Positions 1 through 13,500 of a stretch of 64,000 nt of DNA are shown in pieces (the first letter of the stretch is position 1; every line of letters begins with the position of its first letter). Origin of the DNA: Holothuria scabra (taxonomy: Eukaryota > Echinodermata > Holothuroidea > Aspidochirotida > Holothuriidae); contig CM074189.1 of the NCBI GenBank assembly GCA_037179385.1, positions 19,699,020 to 19,763,019 of the forward strand. The letters run 5' to 3'. A program made the position numbers and the translations under genes. The notes below the pieces were generated by a model. That model worked only from the letters and a program-made list of their open reading frames with translations. It was not told where the DNA came from and searched no databases.

Positions 1-1301
1 CCAATGATCAGGCCCTAGAGTTGCCTTCTGGTCCCCCCCCCCTTGCCCCCTTAAAAGAATTAAATCACTGCCTCTATGATATTGCACATAGATTAGATCA
101 ATTAGCATCACATGTAGCCTACCTGCAGTAATTGCAGTCTGGAATTTTTTTGTGGAGCTGTTGAATTGCCAGCATAGTCAGCATTAATTAGTTGGTCAGA
201 TGGGTAATTGACACACCAACACAACTATATATTATTTTGTAGTGTCAACCAGATGAAAAAATACAGCTTACTGTAAATGCAATTTTGAATGTGGTACAAG
301 TTCAAGTTTGGTTTCATATACATTTAAAAAACAGTGCTACTGTAGTCCTCTGTAGTCACTTCTCATGACATGCTGTAGGAAATAAGTACTGCCATAAACC
401 AAGGCTGGAAAGAATGTTTATTTCCCAGGAAGAGGGTTAAATTATTTCCCAGGAGTAAAAGTTGGCATGGTAATATTCCTTATATTTCCTTCTACTGTAC
501 AGCAAAGGGGAATTTCTCTCCAATTGCCAAAATGTCCCTCCAGATCCCCAAATTTCCTGGAAAGCACCTCCTAGCTCCCAACTTTTTCCCTCCTATGCTG
601 TGACCATTTTCTGCAACCCCCAACCCAGAAGGGGAGTGGCATATAACAGTCATCACCATATTTCAATCTTGCACTAATTACTGTACTGACGTATCAACAG
701 GCATGTAAGCCTCAGACTGCATGGGACTTACAACTACCAGCCCACAATCACAATCAAGAACTTTCCTTCATGCCTGTATGCCTGGGCTTTATGGTAAGAT
801 AGCTTTTGTAATGCATGGCTTAATAATTTGCAATACTGGCTGTATACTGTAGGCTATAGTTACTTTGTTGGATTTAAAAGAATAGTCCAGAACCAAATTT
901 ATGTTTGATATGTTTAAGAGGAACATATTCTAAGCATTCTGGTAAAAGAGTCATTCATTTCCCATGACAGTTCTCAAAATATTAGCAATTGAAGTTGACA
1001 CATTTTCTATGGAAAGTGAACTTGAAGCAAGCAGGTGTGATGTCATGGATTCACACTGTTGGCCAATGTTTTGTTTTTCTTTTATTTTCCTTCCTGTTAC
1101 TTTGACCTTGAATTGATTAGGGATGTTATCTTGCCCCTAAGGCACGTGAAGATTTTAAAATCTCATTGATTAGGATGAACCGATGGTATAAACATTTTGT
1201 CGCATAAAATTGAAGCAAGGGTCCATAGATATGCTGTAAAGCTGATAGGCCTAAAGAAACTGTTTAAAAAATGGACATTTGATCACTGCTTCACGCAACA
1301 G
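1..1301. other. Intron upstream of exon A
   Basis: No exon with the expected MAM start was found. Around 205-230 there is a reverse copy of the 'tgttggtgtgtc' SINE/LINE tail. Around 420-600 is a scrap of the 'tttcccaggaa' repeat that also flanks the foldback at 23.4 and 28.3 kb. Otherwise nothing recognised. Confidence 0.5.
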
Positions 1302-1555
1302 GTGGATATTTCTACGTAAGGCAGGATGGCAGCGGTAGTGCCCCTTATGCAGAATTACTTGGCCCTGCCTTACAGAACACAGCAGAGACGTGTAAATTCT
1401 CGTTCTACTATCATTTAAGTGAGTCCGATGCGTGGAAGCTGGAGGTGTTCCTACAGACCAACTATACAACAATACACTTGAAGGACTTTGGGAGTGATAG
1501 CACCAGCTGGAAGAAGAAATTTGTCACCCTTGGTAGAGTGGTCGGCCCTTCCAAG
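1302..1555 (+). CDS. Exon A: MAM1, middle part
   Basis: Residues 1-84. It starts after the acceptor ...cacgcaacag in phase 1 (an upstream base plus GT) and ends at AAG|gttagt in phase 0. It opens with GYFYV, the MAM 'GHYLYV' strand, then the mid-domain cysteine in ETCKFSFYYHL, an NYT glycosylation site and a W-K-K-K-F-V strand. It equals exons E+F of MAM2 joined, so the internal intron seen in MAM2, MAM3 and MAM5 is missing here. The first MAM1 exon (CxFE...C.W) is not visible in 1-1301 and must lie upstream. Confidence 0.88.
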
Positions 1556-4500
1556 GTTAGTTCTCATAGAGGTGAATTACATTAACAATCTACAGGCATT
1601 GATTTTCATAAAAATTGATGGTTGTACTTTGGGCAACCATTTCACTAGTTTGAGTTGTCCACAAGGGAATTTGGTTGTCAGAAACATTTTTGGCACAATT
1701 ATAAAACGTTAATTGTGTTTATGGAGGCCTATTATTGGTCTTGAAGAATAAAAAAGTGATGTTTGGGAGACAGAAACACTTAAAGTCTGAAATATTGCAT
1801 AACATTGGAGAAAGTTGAAACAGTTGATTAGTCAGCGGTATACTTCTTCAATCCACAAGAGAGAAATGGTTGTCCATCAGACAACTCACCTTTAAATTTT
1901 GGCTGTTGGTCTGGAGTCTTAGTTGCCCCCCAATAATCAGACAACTACAAAATGTAGTACGTTGCTGACATACTGCGAGGTAAATTTAAGTCTTTAAAGT
2001 CTACTGTACCTCAAGTCTGAAATTTCAAAAATATGAAAGAGCATGAAAAGTGAATTTAAACAGTTAAACTCCCATCTTCATATATAGACATTCATGATCT
2101 AAAATGTAAAATGTTGGAGTTTATTCACTTGATTTAAAATGGTACATTGCACTAATATTTGTGATGTCATTGTACTACTCAAATTACAGTCTTTGTATTT
2201 CTTTGTTCGTCTGGAAGTTATTACACCTTTTACAGTACCAAGATGTGATAGCACTTTTGCTCCTATGGTGTAATATGCTCGATGCATTTAAGATTTAAAG
2301 AGAGGAGATAAAGCTGAGATGTTTATTGTTTGACTTCTGTATTCAGAGTGCCTGGTCACTCAGGGTCACTCACTTCTATGGACAATAGATATACATAAAT
2401 ACAGGTGTGTTTGCTTACTCCTTAGTAATACGTGGTCAGGATGATTGGGTAACGTGTAATTGCTTACACTTAAGTTATCTTAAAGTATCAGGATGTGGTC
2501 ACCATTATGTTAGGAGGTGATAATTCCATGAAGACAATATGTTACATATGGGGTAAATGTAATTAAGTCCTCTATGAACTACATGCTACTGTAAGCAAGC
2601 AAATAGGAAGTCTTCAAGGTGATTAAAACTTAGTCATAATAACTTAATTTCAATGGGAAACAAAGCAGGCAGTCTGAAAACAAGACAGTCATAAATTATT
2701 GTGCAATGGGCTATTTTGTTGTGAGTGAATAAATTTCAACATTTAATATCTCAACAATAGAACAAGCTATGATAATGGAATTTGGATGAATAAAATTCAT
2801 TTTGCAATGTCTAAAGTATATACAGTATTTTTAAAATTTAAAACTTTCGGTATACTTTAAACACATGACCATTCTCAACATCCAGAGGGAACTTTGTTAA
2901 TGAAAACAAACATTGGACTTTGCTTGACACTGTTAGAATGTCAAATTATGGTGTTTGTAACTAATCATTTAATAGTTAAAGGGCCAGACCTCTCTCCCAA
3001 AACTACTATTTTGGTACAGGGGTACTGAAATTTCTCAATTGGTTCAGCTTTTTGATTGACAGCTAATTCAAACAATGCAGAGTACCAAACTTATAGACGA
3101 ATCCGGACAGATTGTGATGGTCTGATTTTAGTCAGCCATTGCTGGGTCCATCACCTTTAATCTTTAAATTTCCTTCCTTACCTGTTCCATGGATTGGTTG
3201 TACACTAAAGTGTATGTTAGTTTTCTCAACTTCACTGAATATGAGGATTTGAAATTCACATGGACAATAAATGAAGACAATTGAAGGCTAATGGACCCCA
3301 CTAATGGCTGCCTACAGTCACATAAAACAAGCGCTAATCGGATTTGTCTATATATTACACAGCATGAATGGTACTGAGAGTGTTTTTATGTTGTAATTGA
3401 GTTTTTCTTTATTCACCTTGAAGCAATAAACTTAGATTGTATCTGCATGAAAATGAATTTCGGTCAATTGTGGGAGGGGCTTAAGTAAGAAGGTTAGGAG
3501 AATTGGTACTGTTTGGGGTGAGAGAACTGGGCCTTTAAGGAACAATCCTGTCACTCCTCCTACAACTTTTGTGGTAGTCCCTAGAAATTCTGAGTTAACA
3601 CAGATCTTTTAATGACAGTTACTTCCTATAATGTAGATTATCAAAGCTCAGATAACACAGCTTGTACTGTGCTGAGAGTGTTTTGATTACAAATGGGGTT
3701 CTTGTACAAGGTGTATTCTCACTCACCCCGCAGCAATGAGCTGAAATTGTCTGCATGGTAAGAATGAATTTTATACAGGTTTTGGAGGTGCTTAAGTAAG
3801 TTGGTTGGGAGAATTGGAACAGTTTGGGATGTAAGGATCACACCTTTAATTAGGGCTATTTGATAGTGCTATATATGTGCCTGGTATGCAAGAAAATGGA
3901 TGTAAATTTTGTCATTAACTGTGGGACAAAATGGATGTACATTGGTAAAATGCTGTAAATCTGGGCCTGAAAAATAGTGAACTAAGCCCCATTCTGAACT
4001 GGTTTCCAGTTATGCTAATTCAGTAATTGCTTCATTTTATAGTCATGTGATAACACTTAGGCCCAAGGGCTAAAGGTTAGGTGATTTGAGACTCTGGTTT
4101 ATGGAATTCTTTTGAAATGCGGAAACACTGCAGAGAAAAATTCAGATATACTTGATTACTCTATTCTCTGCCCGGGCCAGCGACCTCCATTATCATGCTT
4201 CACTCCAAACTAAACCACAATGTTCAGGAGATCTACTGTAGCAATGTTACTGAACTTAAGCAGTTGGAAGTCTAGACCTGTCATTGAGCATCAGAAGAAT
4301 CAGATAGTTTAAACCTTCAAAAGTTGTAGAAAAACCATGAAATGCACAAAATCGTGGAGGGTCATGAAATGCTAAGAGTGAAGGTCACGGAGAGTCATTA
4401 AATTGTTTGTGTAAAGGTCATGGAAGGTTTCAGAATAATAGTTGGAAGAAGGTCTAGGTCGAGGCATGACTTTTCAGTTTTGTAAAAGGCAAAGTGTCTT

Positions 4501-7500
4501 TTGTAATGTCATCTGACATCAGTTTGCAAAAGATTGTTGTACCAAAATATCAAATTTTGCTTTCTCATCTTTCAAGAGAGAATATGTTTGCCTGTAATGC
4601 TAGAAAACCTTGGGGCATGTGATACATTGCTATCTTTTGTTCCAGATGTTCCTCCTTTATTTTCTTTCATTCTCATTTTCCAACAGATCATCTTCAGGGC
4701 ATCTAAGGTTTCTGAGTCTGTGGATGGAGCTGTGGCAATTGATTACATTTCTTTCAAGAAGGAGACATGTTCCTTAGCATGTGAGTATATCAACTTTGAT
4801 AATTGTTTCACCCTGAACATACACAGGGTACTCAATATGAAATCACTGTCTGTATTTGTTGTCAGAAGCTGATATTGCTTCTTAAATTACTCTACTTACA
4901 AGGAGTGGTAGTAATAGCAATAGGAAACTTTCCCAGAGTCACATACGACAAGTTGATGAAGAACACCCCTTTCTTTTGGTTGAATTGAGATTTGTTTGTG
5001 CAAAATTTCAAATGGCTAATGAGGCCCTGTTTAATTAAGCTGCTCTTACAACAGTGGCATTCTTACAATATTTGCATAATTACAGAATATTTTAGGCAGA
5101 TAGGGTTCTTTTCTGTGCTTTGTAACCTATAAAAATCAGACTGCCCCCATTTCTGACCACTGAGTTCAACAAACATTGTGGACATTTAGAGAGATAAAAA
5201 AAAGTTTTGTCTTTTGCACCATTTAAACTCCATTGAGGTTGACACTGCTATATGCTCCATTTTTGGTGGTCACAATATTGGCCAGGATGCATATATATGC
5301 TGGTCACCAGAGGTCAAATGTCAGGTCAACAGAGGTAAAAGGGCAAGAGCAGTCACCCCAACTTGATGTAGTGTAGTAGACTGTCTTCTTTCATGATTGG
5401 CTGTTGGAAGTTGTGTGACAATTTTTGCTTCAAATGTGAAAGTAACCAGAAGTAATGCTTCTTTTACCTTAAATGTACGCCATATTGAAGTTAATAAAAT
5501 ATAATGAACGATGCTTTAAAGAGAAATAAGATGAAAATTGTGATGTTTAACTGTTGCTTCAAAAATAGTTTTGGGGGACATGACCTTTAAATTGTAGGTC
5601 AACAGAGGTGAAATGTTGTATGAGGTCACAAGAGGTTAAAAAGATGGTCAATGAGATAAGTATCAATAATAACCTGTCTACTGTGCTACCACTGGGTTCA
5701 TTGTTTGGCCAGCTACCATGTATCTTTGTTGTAAACTTTCATTTCTCAGCCATTCTCTATGTTGTAAATATGAGTGGGAAAGAATGACAAGGCAGACAGT
5801 GATTCAAATACTGTCAATTGAACAAAGCAAAAAGTTTTGATTTTATGGAAAATGAACAATATAGACAGAGAAATTTGTAGACTGAGATAGATAAAACAAA
5901 ATGGGATTTGCAATTGATCGCAAGTAAATCTACTTGCAGTCATTTGATGATTAATTGGGAAACGGTCTCAACCCTAGTGAGTACATTGCGACACTTTCTG
6001 AACATCAGATTTCAGTGCATAGTGCAGGATATACAGTATAGGTTGCACCAGTGTAAAGTTTCGGTAGTGTAGTATGGTTTAAGTTTTGAACATGATGGAA
6101 AGCATGACAAACATAAATATGCACATATGAAGTTTATGGGAGTGTATGGTGTATTGTATAGTGTGAAGGGATTCCACAAGAAACTCAGAAAAGGGGGCAT
6201 TACTACTGCCAACCTCAAGTCTACATTGATTCTGCCATTGGTCAAAGTTACCAGTGGGTTCAGGTGGGCAAAAACGTACGTGAGGGCCCCTGTAAGGTGC
6301 AATGTGAAAAATTTTCAACTTAACTTTTAAACATTACTGCAAAGGTGACCTTTTTGAACTAAGAAACTAAGATACTGACATTTTTGGGGGGTTTTGATTC
6401 CTTGCCGAAGGCAGGCAAGGAATCTATGCGATGGTGATGTCGTGTGTGTGTGTGTGTGTGTACTTGTTTCGTATTCGAACAGAGGACCTGAACAATGGAT
6501 TTTTGGTCCTCTGGTGGAAATTCAATAGATTTCTGGGGTCCTCTCCTGTGTGAACAATAGAGAGTCTATTGTTGAGGTTAGGGTTAAGGCAGCAGGAACA
6601 AAGGAAAACACAATGGGGTCCTCAGGTTGTGTGGAAAATAAACCTGTGTGTGTATGTGTGTGTGTGACGCCTGCTTGTAAACACGATATCTCAAGAAGGG
6701 TAACTATGAGAGATCTCAGACTTGGCATGTAGATTGCCCACATTAAGCAGAAGGTCCCTAGTATTTTTGGTGGAGGTCAAAGGTCATTTGGGGTCACCAG
6801 GGGTCAAATGGTAAATACCTTGGAAATTGCTTGTAAACACGATATCTCCAGAAGGAAAAATGTGAGTGATCTCATACTTACCATGTAGATTGCCTATATT
6901 GAGTAGATGGTCACTATTCTTTTTGGTGGAGGTCAAAGGTCATATGGGGTCACCAGAGGTAAAAAGGTCAAAATCTTGTAAACACTGTATCTCAAGAAGG
7001 GTAACTGTGAGGGCTCTTATAAATAGCATGTGGATTGTCCATGTTAAGTAGATGATCCCTATTGTTTTTGGTGGAGGTCAAAGGTCATCTGGGGTCACCA
7101 GAGGTCAAAACATCCAAACTTTGTAAACAGTATATCTCAAGAAGGGTAACTGTGAGGGATCTCATACTTAGCATGTGGATTGTCCATATTGAGTAGATGA
7201 TCCCTATTGTTTTTACTGGAGGTCAAAGGTCATTTAGGGTCATCAGAGGTTAAACCTTGCACATACTATATCTCAAAAAGGGTAACTGTTGGGGTTAATA
7301 TCCATTAGTGCATAGGGTGTAGAGTTTTGAATGGCATGGGTAATGTAAGATGCATTTGGTAAGCTTTTGGAATCCACTTCATTATGTAAATGATCTAGTT
7401 GGGTAATTTCAAAATATGTACTGAAGCAATCTCACTGTATTAAGAATGTCTAAAGTGCATAGAAGTGCATTTGGTACAGTATTTATGTTGATTTTGGTTT

Positions 7501-10500
7501 GAAGTTTTGCCCTATAACATTTAGTGCCAGTATTAATATGCATAAGAGTAAGTGGGTAGAACAAAATCTGAAGAAGTTAAAAGGAAAAAAAACTGTTCAT
7601 CAGGCTGACATGTTAGTTAATTTATCTTTGTCATAGGTATGCTGATTTTGCCATAAGTATCTTGGCCTGTAGATTTTCAAATATGTGAGTTAAACAAAGG
7701 CTGTATGAGGGTTATTTGGGGACATAGTCTGAACATATTGGAGAAAGCTTCCATGCCCACAAAGCAGAGGAATTGTTCAGTGGGGAACTTCATAAGTGTA
7801 AACTTTGAACAGATCAAGTGCTCTGTATGATGCCCAAAATTTCTTTAGAACATACAAGCATTGTTTCTTCCATAACCCTAAAGAAAATATGAAGGTAACA
7901 TTAAATTTAGTATCAAAGATTGCTAAAAGTTACAGACAAACCTTGTGCCACTGTCCTCATAAGGACATGGAAGTGGGAACTAGATAATTAAATACACCAC
8001 GGGTAATTAGTTTATAAAAAGAACTAAATAACTGATCATTTGGATCAAATACCCCTGAGCATGCTTGAACTGAGATTGCCTATGAATCAAATTGTAACTG
8101 ACCCACCAGAGTCTGTGAAAATTGCTGGTCACTGATATCTTTAATACCTAATTCATCACATTTGACTGCCAGTGTCCTGAGGGGTTTTCTCATTGAATCA
8201 TACAGCTCAATGGCTTTTACCATTTCCTACCTGTCTGGAGATAGTGTCTGACACTTATTTAGCCCTCTCAGTAAGGCTTGTTTTTCAGAAAGTACTGTAG
8301 TTCAGGTAATCAAAACTAGCAAATAGTATATATTGTGTATCAAACAAAGGAAACTTGACTTGTACTCTGTTATGTGGTGTTCCTACCAGCAGACAGTTTA
8401 AGGCAAATTACAAATCTTGTTAATTTCTGGATTATTAGGGTTCCCATTTTTTGTTAATTTTCAAGGATATCATAGTCATTGGGAAGGGCATTACAACAAA
8501 AAACAAATACAAAAGGACCACCACTAATAGCCAAGGTTACACCTTTCTGTTGAGATGTCTCTACTGTATGTTCCAATTTATGGATGACTGTTAGGATTAG
8601 GGCTTGTTGTAACACTAACCTCAATGCAGTCAACTCTGTGGATCAAAGAGACATCATTATATAGAGAGCTATCCTCAATACCCAAAATTTTGATTTAAAG
8701 GAGCATGTTTCAAAAATATCTCTTTATCAAGTTAATAGACAACATAGTTTACCATCATCATAACTGCGTGGGAGATTTCTCTTGTTTGTGGAGGTCAAAG
8801 GTTGGGGTAACAAAAGGGCAAAACCTTGAAGACATGACATTTTATGTGGTTTTATTGAACTGTGGAGGGATGTCATACTCAGTTTGTGAATTGCTCATAT
8901 TTAGCATGTAGATGGTCTTTTTAGGTAGTTGCTCCCTATTGCTTTAAGTGAGTGTGAAAGGTCATTTTGGGTCACATGATCTCAAAAGGTTTTGACCTTA
9001 CTAGTATACCTCAGTATTTGTGAGGGATTTCATGCTTGTCATGTGGGCATCCATTTTCATTATTACAATATATCATATGGCAAGGAATCACTAAGCCTTT
9101 TGGCTTTCTAGTTATAGAAATAAAAGTAGGCGGGGCGGGGGGACTTAATCTTCCTTCTGGAAAAAGGGCAATTTTCCCTCCCTCTCCCCCCTTCACAGAA
9201 ACCCTTCCCACACTTCCCTTTCAGCTATTCTACCCTTGTGTCAGACCTTCAGACTCATAGTGGAGTAAATATAGCAAGAGTGCCACTTAGAATATGTTTC
9301 GTGTTATCTAATGAAGGGTTGGCTGAAAGGGTTGGCTAGCAGGGGTGTGAGGGTCTTAGGATCTCTGTGAACAGTCTGTGGGGAAGATACTCCATGCATG
9401 TCTACTATGGCCCTGCAAGATATATGTTTTCATTCTCAGCATTTCAAGGATTTCTTCAAACATTTTGCTTTTTCCAGACTTCCCACATCTCTCTCTGAAA
9501 ATATCTTATTTGTGTATAAAATAAATTGAAATGAGGTCCCCCCAAAAATAGAAATAATAATAAAAAATAAAAGGTCTGTAGTTTTCAGTCCATATATGTC
9601 AGTAGTAAATTATGTACAGTGTCTGTTATCAATACTCCAAAACCTATTGTATGCAAACAAAACACATTATTATTCAGAAGTTAAAGAAAGAGGAGGAGTC
9701 TACAAGTTGATGTTTATACTGTGTTTTACTTGGCTTTTGTAAAGAACATCTGTTATTAGTAAAAAAAGGTAATCCCCCTCGGGTTCTAAAGGCAGTAGAG
9801 GGTATTGTACCTACCCGGCCTAACATTCACAAGAACCTAAAACCAAATTCTTGAAATTTTAGTTTCTTTTTCTGGTTCAGCTCATTGTATTTGCTTTGTT
9901 TTCAGATGGTGATGAAGATACATGTGGAAGTACTGAGTGGCAGTGTGAAGCTGGGGGATGTATACCGGAAAGCAAATTATGTGACTTTGTCCAGCATTGT
10001 AGGGATGAATCAGATGAAACACTTGCTCACTGTGGTAGGTTGCATCCATTGCTTTGTGATGTATCAGATAGTACACATGCTGACTGTGGTAGGTTACATC
10101 ATTGCTTTGTGATGTATCAGATTGTAGATATGATGACTGTGGTAGGTTACATCATTGCTCTGTGATGTATCAGATTGTACATATGCTAACTGTGGTAGGT
10201 TACATCATTGCTTTGTGATGTATCAGATTGTACATATGATGACTGTGGTAGGTTGCATCGATCATTGAAAGTGATGTAATGCATTGTTGTTGAGATATTT
10301 CAGGCTAGACATGAAGGCTGTGGTTGTTTTTCATTGTAATTTATGATGCACATATAGACATGGTAGGTTATAGCCATTGCTTTGTGATGTAGTTCATTGT
10401 ACAGTAGGGTTGTTTCAGATGATACACATGCCAACTGTGTGATAGGTTACATCAGCATCAGCATCAGCATAGAGTAGAGAAAAAAAGCTAGTATGCAAGT

Positions 10501-13500
10501 GGAAAAAAAGTTGGTTAGTAAATGAGCTGAAAAACCTCATCTATTCATCAAGTTTTAGAATAGCCATGTGTGCAACAAATCACACTCCCCAGAAAATTAG
10601 GAATGTAGGTGGCTGTGCTGTTTTACCAAACTTTTAAAATCTATATGTATGTGAGATAACATTCTTTAATTTAGATTTGTGAAGAATCACACCCCAAAGA
10701 GTGATTTCAGTTGAGTGATGGGTGTGTGATTGCACTCACATGCATTTAATGAAGTTCAAAGCCTGCTAACTAGCTAGATCAGCACTGATCACAGTTTTGT
10801 TGTGTAATCCAATGTTTTAAGTATGTATGGGATGGGTGTGTTTTACATCTGAATTGGAAACATAAGCGGTTTTTCTCCAGGCAACTGTAGGTATCCCTGG
10901 AAGTGGGATATTTCCAATTGCTAAACACAAAATTTGACCTTAATCTGAGCTTTCAAAGATATGCCCTAGAAAGTTAGAAGCAGTTTGGAGTTTATTCCCA
11001 CCTATTTTCCATGTTGTGTGAGAGCCCATCATTACATAACACACCATGAACTGGTGCACAAGTGGCAAGTGCATGTAGCACAAGTGAATTGAGATATCCA
11101 AATTTTCACTGTTAAAATTGTGTGTCCTGAATTGATGCCAAAAATGTGCAGGATGGGTTATGTAACATTGTAACTGGTATTCTTCTTTTTGTCTTTAACA
11201 GCTGACAGAAACAGATGTAATGCTGAAATCAATTTCTGCAATATCACCACCTCTGCCCCTGGGGGTGTTGAATGGCAGAGATTGAATGCATCATCTGTTC
11301 CTGCTGATGGTAGCTGGCCATTCACAGACCACACTTACATGTCACCTGAAGGTAAGGTAGCTTTTAATGACCATCATTCAGTTCAAAATGAAAAAGGTTC
11401 CTTCGCTTGTTCAAAGGGCCTTATTCATATGAAGAGAAATTTGCCTAACCCACATTCACATGAGGAAAAGTTAAAAAGAAGTTAAAATCTCTCAATAGAT
11501 TTCTGGTCTTTCCACCCACAAAGTTCCTTATAGTACTGAAACCTAGGTTTTTTTGGCTCACTTGTCTGTTGATATACTTGCATTTCATGCATGCTTGATT
11601 CATCTTCCTCCTTAACCCCTGTGATGACAAGAGAGAGCTGATCATCTCTAACGGTCTATCTTGTCAATAGATTTAACAGCGTGTGGTTTTACTTCAACAG
11701 CAATCTAAGGTAGAGGTTGGACAAATGCACTATTTTGCAGACCAAAAAACGCACCACAATTTTGGAAAAAACTCAAAGCCCAATTGTAAATGCCAAAAAA
11801 TGCAGTTTGCCTCTGAACCTGTTATTTGCTGCTGAAGTATATGCTAGTTTATTCATAGTTTAAATGCCATTACACACGCAATTAAAAAACTATTCATCAC
11901 AACTCATCTGTGAAAAGATGCGAATATAGCTGTGGTACATCTGCACACGGAACTTTTTTTAGCCTACCTATTTATTTGATTTTAAAATGAAAAGTTTACC
12001 ATGATATGGAAAACGAAAATAATAACAGAAGTCGGGCCTTGAACATGTAAGTATCCGAACCAGTACCTGTACCTTTTTAAGTACCTTCTACTTCTTTTTC
12101 AACTTGGTTGTAATCATCAATGAAACCACAATTAGGATTACTTCCCATTGCAATCAATTGCTCACTACTTTTAAAAATGTATTCAATTGCTAACTACTTT
12201 AAAAATGTAATTAATTTTAATCAATTACGATTGCTGATTACGGTGACCCCAGGCCTGGTGAACAAGAACTTTTCAGGACAGGAAATATTATGCAAGTGGC
12301 TGAAAAAGGGTCAAGGTATTGTGAGAATGACAAAAATATTGCAGACTGTGTCCTTAAAACCCCTTTCATGATATCTTTTTTGTAAGTCAAGATATCTCCC
12401 TTCAAAGATGAATTGCTTTTGTTGAAAGAAGCTTCCACTTTTCAACAAACACACAGAAATTTATGTATATGTCAGCACGTTGTGTCAACCTTCTTTTTTT
12501 TTACTATTATTTAATTTCCTATTTGTCAGGTTGTAATTTGAAACTGTTGGAATGTTGGATACCTTTTCCTGTGTTTTTCACACATTATGTGGTATATTTA
12601 GCTTAGTATTCCCTGCAACGGGTACTAAAATTATGAAAGAATTGAATGCAATGTTTAGCTAATGTGCTGTGATGACTTAACAGATTTCCCATGCTAAACT
12701 AAATGTCAAGCAAAACATTACATTACTTTCAAAATTTGTATCTTCCGAATGCTACATGGTATTCAGATGCGGCTTTCACTTCCTGAAAGGAAATTTCTCT
12801 CCATTGTTTTAAGTCAGATAATTGTGTCTCTGGAAAATGCCTTTACTAGTAGTTTTGCTTCTTTCACAGGCCATTACTTTGCTGTGGCTGGGTCCAGTGG
12901 TGATTCTAATGTGTACTTTATTGGACCAGCCTTTAAGGGAATAATACCAGGAGCAACAGAGTGTAAGGTATGTATTAACTGAATCTATTGAAACCATCTA
13001 TCTCATTCACCAATTTACTCCTTATCTCATTTTACATACTTACTCATTTACTGATTAATCTTCTCATTGACTTGTTTAATTTTAATAACTCATTGCCTCT
13101 TAAGCTCATTCACTCATGAATGACACTAAGATTGACAGCGTCTTTGGTGACTAAATTTCACATGAATCTACTGCAACCATTGATCTTATCCGTCCATTTA
13201 CATACTCATTTATTCATTATCTTATTTACATACTCATTTATTCATTTATTTACTTACCAACTCATTCATGCACTTTTTATAACCTATTGCCTCTTTAACT
13301 CATTCACGCATGAATGACACCAACATTAATAGTCTTAGGTGGGTATTTATTTCATGGATATATTGAAATCATTGATCTGATTGGCTGATTTACTCATTAA
13401 CTTATTTAACTCATTAATTTAATTACCATCTCATGCAGTGTTCGATTTTAAGAAATTTAAGATGGTTGTCCAAAGGACCATTCCTTGAAAACTGGTTGTC

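Larger units (their letters stand above)
1556..4686. other. Intron A-B
   Basis: 1556-2975 shows no recognisable feature. 2976-3538 is a MITE-A copy broken by a MITE-B, and ~3539-3850 is a second, decayed MITE-A. 4320-4430 has a few imperfect direct repeats of 'ggtcatg(g/a)a'. Confidence 0.5.
4781..9905. other. Intron B-C
   Basis: 5270-5345, 5600-5645 and 8785-9040 hold dispersed pieces of the 'ggtcaccagaggtcaaa' repeat whose tandem form is at 6674-7285. A hairpin and TG tract precede that array. 7290-8780 and 9040-9905 show nothing I can name, apart from a short purine/pyrimidine-rich patch near 9130-9200. Confidence 0.5.

Noticed and set aside
4803..4988. Open frames running past the donor of exon B and other exon-overlapping frames
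   Set aside because: They are read-through of introns; the spliced frame matches MAM and the read-through does not.
10035..10165. Open reading through the 53-bp array as normal coding sequence
   Set aside because: Only the first 54-bp step keeps the phase to the next exon; the canonical donor at 10035 fits LDLa length, so the extension is listed as a possible isoform, not as the main exon.
10014..10262. CRISPR-like array
   Set aside because: Units are contiguous tandem repeats without unique spacers, in an animal intron.
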